From Candidatus Nitrosopumilus sp. (GTDB lineage Archaea > Thermoproteota > Nitrososphaeria > Nitrososphaerales > Nitrosopumilaceae): DNA of 14,823 nucleotides. The notes beneath the pieces were generated by a model. It ran no database searches and was not told the origin of the DNA. It saw only the letters and a list, made by a program, of their open reading frames with translations. Positions within the stretch are counted from its first letter, which is position 1. Every line of letters starts with the position of its first letter. Positions 12,113 through 14,823 of this stretch are shown here, piece by piece. Where the stretch lies: NCBI GenBank assembly GCA_011055585.1, contig DRGT01000089.1, positions 1-14,823 on the forward strand. The letters run 5' to 3'. The position numbers were made by a program, and so were the translations under genes.

Positions 12113-12415
12113 TTGTTACCTGTTCTTTTTGACGAAATGTATGAAGGAAAAGATGAAGAATTAAAAAAACTTGGTTATGACGCTTACAGTGTTCGAAAGT
12201 TACGTGAGGAAAAAAAATTGAAACTACAATATGATTATTCTATTATCAAATATGCTGAACTTAACAAAATGATTCTCATCACGGAAGACACCGAAAACAA
12301 GGCTTATCCTAGGAGTAAACTTCACGCAAAAACACCACAGGCTAAGCTTCGAAAATTTTTTTCGAGACTAATTTTTGAACATTTTGTTAAACTGGAAAAA
12401 AGCTCCACAAGTTAA
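12113..12415 (+). CDS. DUF5615-like PIN-type protein (possible RNase/toxin)
   Basis: The protein has 100 residues. The N-terminal LFDEMYEG (5-12, D7/E8), the central DYSIIKYAEL (41-50, D41) and ILITEDTEN (54-62) follow the pattern of the compact PIN-like DUF5615/Mut7-C proteins, in which dispersed Asp residues bind a metal for RNA cleavage. Such proteins often act as toxins beside a small DNA-binding antitoxin, but none is visible here. Upstream is the secreted coil protein and downstream the opposite-strand sirtuin. A C-terminal basic region (about 66-94) could contact RNA. The start is TTG, supported by a TATA box 25 bp upstream in a cassette shared with the DUF3891 gene. Its end overlaps the sirtuin gene tail-to-tail by 4 nt. 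Confidence 0.7.
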   Translation: MLPVLFDEMYEGKDEELKKLGYDAYSVRKLREEKKLKLQYDYSIIKYAELNKMILITEDTENKAYPRSKLHAKTPQAKLRKFFSRLIFEHFVKLEKSSTS

Positions 12416-13146
12416 TGGGCATTTTTACGTATTTTAAAAATAGAAACTAACTGTGGTAAAGCATTAGCAGAAGTTGTTTGTAATGTTAAATCCATATCTG
12501 ATGTCATAACAGTTGATTCTGGATTAACCTCGATTAGTATGGAATTGTTTTGCCTCGCATACATTGGTAGTGAATTTGCTGGAGAAACAACAAGTGAAGT
12601 TCCTGCAATTATCATCACATCACAAGAATTTGCATGATTGATTGCTTCACCCCAAACATCTTGTGAAAGTTCTTCACCAAACCAAACTACATCTGGTCTT
12701 AATATCTCTCCACATTTACAAATTGGTGGAAGTCTTTCAAAAGTTGAAGTAATCTCATCTTTAAAATCACAAACTGTACACTTTATCCTGATTATACTTC
12801 CGTGCAATTCCAAGACATTTGTGCTTCCTGCTCTTTGATGGAGTCCATCAATATTTTGTGTAAGAATTACAACTTTCACATATTTTTCAAGCTCTACAAT
12901 TGCTTTATGGCCAAGGTTTGGTTGTGCAGCTAGAATGTTTTTTCTTCTATCTTCATACCATTCCCATACCATCTTTGGATCTTCATAAAATGCATCAATA
13001 GTAGCTAACTTCATTGGATCATGTTTTCGCCAATGTCCATCTTTTCCACGAAAAGTTGGAATGCCACTTTCTTGAGAAATTCCTGCACCTGTTACAAAAA
13101 CAATCTTTTCAGCATTCTTTAGTTTATTTTCCAAATCTTCAAACAT
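12412..13146 (-). CDS. cobB: NAD-dependent protein deacylase (sirtuin, Sir2/CobB class III)
   Basis: The protein has 244 residues. NAD-binding GAGISQESGIPTFRG (20-34), TQNIDGLHQRAG (96-107), catalytic His115 in LELHG, and zinc ligands C123, C126, C143 and C145 followed by LRPDVVWFGE (149-158) are all present, as are AGTSLVVSPA (181-190) and EVNPE (206-210). The pair Y64 and R67 in WEWYEDRR matches the Tyr-X-X-Arg that lets class III sirtuins bind negatively charged acyl groups, so desuccinylation or demalonylation in addition to deacetylation is plausible. In archaea, candidate substrates include chromatin proteins such as Alba and metabolic enzymes such as acyl-CoA synthetases. It is the third gene of the minus-strand set trmG10-rnz-sirtuin, starting 4 nt after the rnz stop. 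Confidence 0.95.
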   Translation of the reverse strand: MFEDLENKLKNAEKIVFVTGAGISQESGIPTFRGKDGHWRKHDPMKLATIDAFYEDPKMVWEWYEDRRKNILAAQPNLGHKAIVELEKYVKVVILTQNIDGLHQRAGSTNVLELHGSIIRIKCTVCDFKDEITSTFERLPPICKCGEILRPDVVWFGEELSQDVWGEAINHANSCDVMIIAGTSLVVSPANSLPMYARQNNSILIEVNPESTVMTSDMDLTLQTTSANALPQLVSIFKIRKNAH

Positions 13147-13150
13147 GATT

Positions 13151-14050
13151 TTATTTTATTTCAATTTCAAGAAGATCTTTTGCACCAATAACAGAATCAT
13201 GAATAGTTTTTGCTTCATCAACTAGAACAGATTCATCTTTGTATCTAGCAGAAAAGTGAGTTAAAATTAAATTTTCAACATCTGCATTTTTTGCAAGCAT
13301 CGCAGCTTCTTTTGCAGTAGAGTGATGTGTTTCAATTGCTTTATCCTTTAATTCATCTAAGAATGTAGAATCAAAACTAAGATAATTACAATTTTTAAAA
13401 AATTCTTCAAGTTGTTTTGTAGGTCTTGTGTCACCAGAAATGCCAATTTTTTTACCAGGACGCTTTTCTCCTAATACTTCTGAAGGCTTCACTGTTTTGT
13501 CTCCAACTTTGATTTCATGACCATTTTGAAGCTGATTCCATAATTTTCCTTCCGGAATTCCTAACTGTTTTGCTTTTTCAGTATTGAATCTACCCGGCTT
13601 GTCTTTTTCTTCAAATAGGTATGAATAGGCAGGAACAGAATGATCTGCTTTGCATGAAAAAACAGAATATGTCTTTTCATCAACAATCTTCTCTTCTTCT
13701 ATTGATGTAATCATAACAGGAAATGATAAACCAAAATTCAAAACTTTGATGTTTGATGCAATAAATTCTTCAATTCCCTCAGGACCATAGATCTCTAAAG
13801 GTTCTGATCTGTTTTGCATAGTCATAGTTTGTAACAAGCCAAGAATTCCTATGCAATGATCACCGTGAAGATGTGTCACAAAGATTTTCATTTTTTTATT
13901 CCAACCCAAACCTGATTTCAAGTAGGAAAGTTGAGCACCTTCACCTGCATCAAACATTAAGACTTCGGCTTCTTTTTCTAAACAAATGCAGGTTAGTCCA
14001 CGGTCTATAGTGGGTTGCGATCCCCCAGTTCCTAAAAACACAAGTTTCAT
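13151..14050 (-). CDS. rnz: Ribonuclease Z (tRNA 3' endonuclease)
   Basis: The protein has 299 residues, the short-form tRNase Z size. It cuts pre-tRNA after the discriminator base so that CCA can be added. The zinc site is visible: THLHGDH (59-65: H60, H62, D64, H65), H136 in ADHSVPA, D206 in ISGDTRP and H264 in LTHFSARY. The family phosphate-binding start [10 protein letters not shown] (5-14) and an exosite arm (about 145-195) rich in Lys/Gly are present, with [11 protein letters not shown] (239-249) near the end. Its ATG overlaps the trmG10 stop by 4 nt, indicating coupled translation; the sirtuin follows after 4 nt. For the tRNA-Pro gene in this window, which encodes CCA, processing would need cleavage after CCA or trimming and re-addition. 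Confidence 0.96.
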   Translation of the reverse strand: MKLVFLGTGGSQPTIDRGLTCICLEKEAEVLMFDAGEGAQLSYLKSGLGWNKKMKIFVTHLHGDHCIGILGLLQTMTMQNRSEPLEIYGPEGIEEFIASNIKVLNFGLSFPVMITSIEEEKIVDEKTYSVFSCKADHSVPAYSYLFEEKDKPGRFNTEKAKQLGIPEGKLWNQLQNGHEIKVGDKTVKPSEVLGEKRPGKKIGISGDTRPTKQLEEFFKNCNYLSFDSTFLDELKDKAIETHHSTAKEAAMLAKNADVENLILTHFSARYKDESVLVDEAKTIHDSVIGAKDLLEIEIK

Positions 14051-14823
14051 TTTACTAGAATCGTCCTTGTCAAACTTTTATGCCTATAGATTTCGTATTT
14101 TTTTGAAGGAATTAGTTTTAGTCCATTCTCAGATCCTTTTTTACACATTATTGCTAATTTTTTCTTTTTTGGAATTATTGAAACAAAATTACGTAACAAT
14201 TTCTCTGGTGGCTCAGAAGTTTTAGAAGCCCTTCCATATGGAAGATCAGTAACAATTCCATCATATTTGTTCTCAATTTTGTTAATATACTTGTAATCAG
14301 AATTGAAAACTTTGGAATCAAATTGATTTTCTTTTAGATTCTTTTTAGAAAGATCACACATTTTTTTATCAAAATCAATACCAATGGAATTAATTCCCAT
14401 CGATTCTGCTTCTAAAAGAGTAGTTCCTGTACCGCAGAAAGGATCACAAATAGTATCTCCTTCCTTAAATCCAGCCAGATTAATCATCGCTCTTGAAAGC
14501 TTCCAATCAAGCTCATGTGGATGGTTTTTTGGTTTTTTCAGCTGTTTTTCCTTCTCAAATTCTGTTGAAAACCCAAAAAATCCTTGCGAATCTGTCAGAA
14601 TCAAGTAGATGATTAAAGAAGGATCATCTAAAGAAACCTTAGCCTGAGAAAATTTTGAAATCATATTTCCCATCGAACCTTCTAAATCTGTAGGATCAAA
14701 CTTGTTTTCACTAAGATTAATGACTCGGCACGCAAACGTTTTTGCTTCAAGTAAAAGTGAGAAATAGCTATCATCTAAAAATAGATTTGATAATTTTTTT
14801 AAAAGTTGACCAGATGTTTTTAC
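14047..14823 (-). CDS. trmG10: tRNA (guanine10-N2)-methyltransferase, TrmG10/Trm11 type (5' end outside the window)
   Basis: The frame stays open from its stop at 14047 to the window edge, so the gene is partial: 258 C-terminal residues are visible. An ATG at 14673 is internal, because upstream codons continue with THUMP-like sequence ([13 protein letters not shown], then [17 protein letters not shown]). The Rossmann methyltransferase domain follows: [21 protein letters not shown], the SAM motif [17 protein letters not shown], acidic IGIDFD, and the catalytic DLPYGR (D-L-P-Y motif, as in N2-guanine methyltransferases). This architecture fits enzymes that methylate G10 in the tRNA D-arm. It leads the minus-strand group with rnz and the sirtuin, the first two being tRNA maturation functions. 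Confidence 0.9.
   Translation of the reverse strand, partial: VKTSGQLLKKLSNLFLDDSYFSLLLEAKTFACRVINLSENKFDPTDLEGSMGNMISKFSQAKVSLDDPSLIIYLILTDSQGFFGFSTEFEKEKQLKKPKNHPHELDWKLSRAMINLAGFKEGDTICDPFCGTGTTLLEAESMGINSIGIDFDKKMCDLSKKNLKENQFDSKVFNSDYKYINKIENKYDGIVTDLPYGRASKTSEPPEKLLRNFVSIIPKKKKLAIMCKKGSENGLKLIPSKKYEIYRHKSLTRTILVK

Noticed and set aside
14047..14673. Taking the ATG at 14673 as the start of the methyltransferase
   Set aside because: The frame stays open to the window edge and the upstream codons continue a THUMP-like domain, so the gene is cut by the window rather than starting there.

Overview
The window looks like chromosomal DNA of a marine ammonia-oxidising archaeon (Nitrososphaerota/Thaumarchaeota, Nitrosopumilus-like). 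The reasons are its AT-richness, a TATA box about 25-27 bp before many start codons with no leader or Shine-Dalgarno sequence, several TTG starts, archaeal-type CCA-adding enzyme, ThpR, TrmG10, RNase Z and UPF0200/UPF0201 proteins, and secreted proteins with a 'CFI-box' motif or a beta-rich domain that I associate with this lineage. The taxonomic call is inference; there is no rRNA in the window.

Layout. (1) 1-642: a tRNA-Pro(GGG) gene with an encoded CCA end, then a small secreted/membrane protein. (2) 785-3964, minus strand: a tight operon thpR > cca > Ser/Thr-type kinase > HhH-GPD DNA glycosylase, with gaps of 1-9 nt or a 4-nt overlap. (3) 4037-4980, plus strand: the UPF0200 nucleotide kinase-like / UPF0201 pair, divergent from thpR over a TATA box that reads well in both directions. 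(4) 5065-5835: a membrane-anchored extracytoplasmic protein with 11-residue repeats. (5) 5836-6270: a non-coding stretch with an unusual density of stems, a candidate structured RNA. (6) 6271-12415: an accessory-looking block of DoxX, DUF3891, a cyclase-family hydrolase, three secreted repeat-rich proteins and a DUF5615-like PIN-type protein. (7) 12412-14823, minus strand: trmG10 (cut by the window end) > rnz > sirtuin.

The two flanks are core tRNA-maturation genes: RNase Z (3' end), CCA addition, ThpR (2',3'-cyclic phosphate / splicing-related) and TrmG10 (G10 methylation). The accessory block between them is punctuated by a short dyad repeat, TAATC-TATACAG-GATTA. It occurs five times in one orientation, always between genes, with a diverged sixth copy. 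Two copies are part of a near-identical 43-bp promoter cassette that ends in the same TATA box before two unrelated TTG-start genes. These repeats and the 5879-6094 structured element are the most novel-looking features. A third is the CCA-adding enzyme, in which the residue aligned with the third catalytic carboxylate is Asn rather than Asp.
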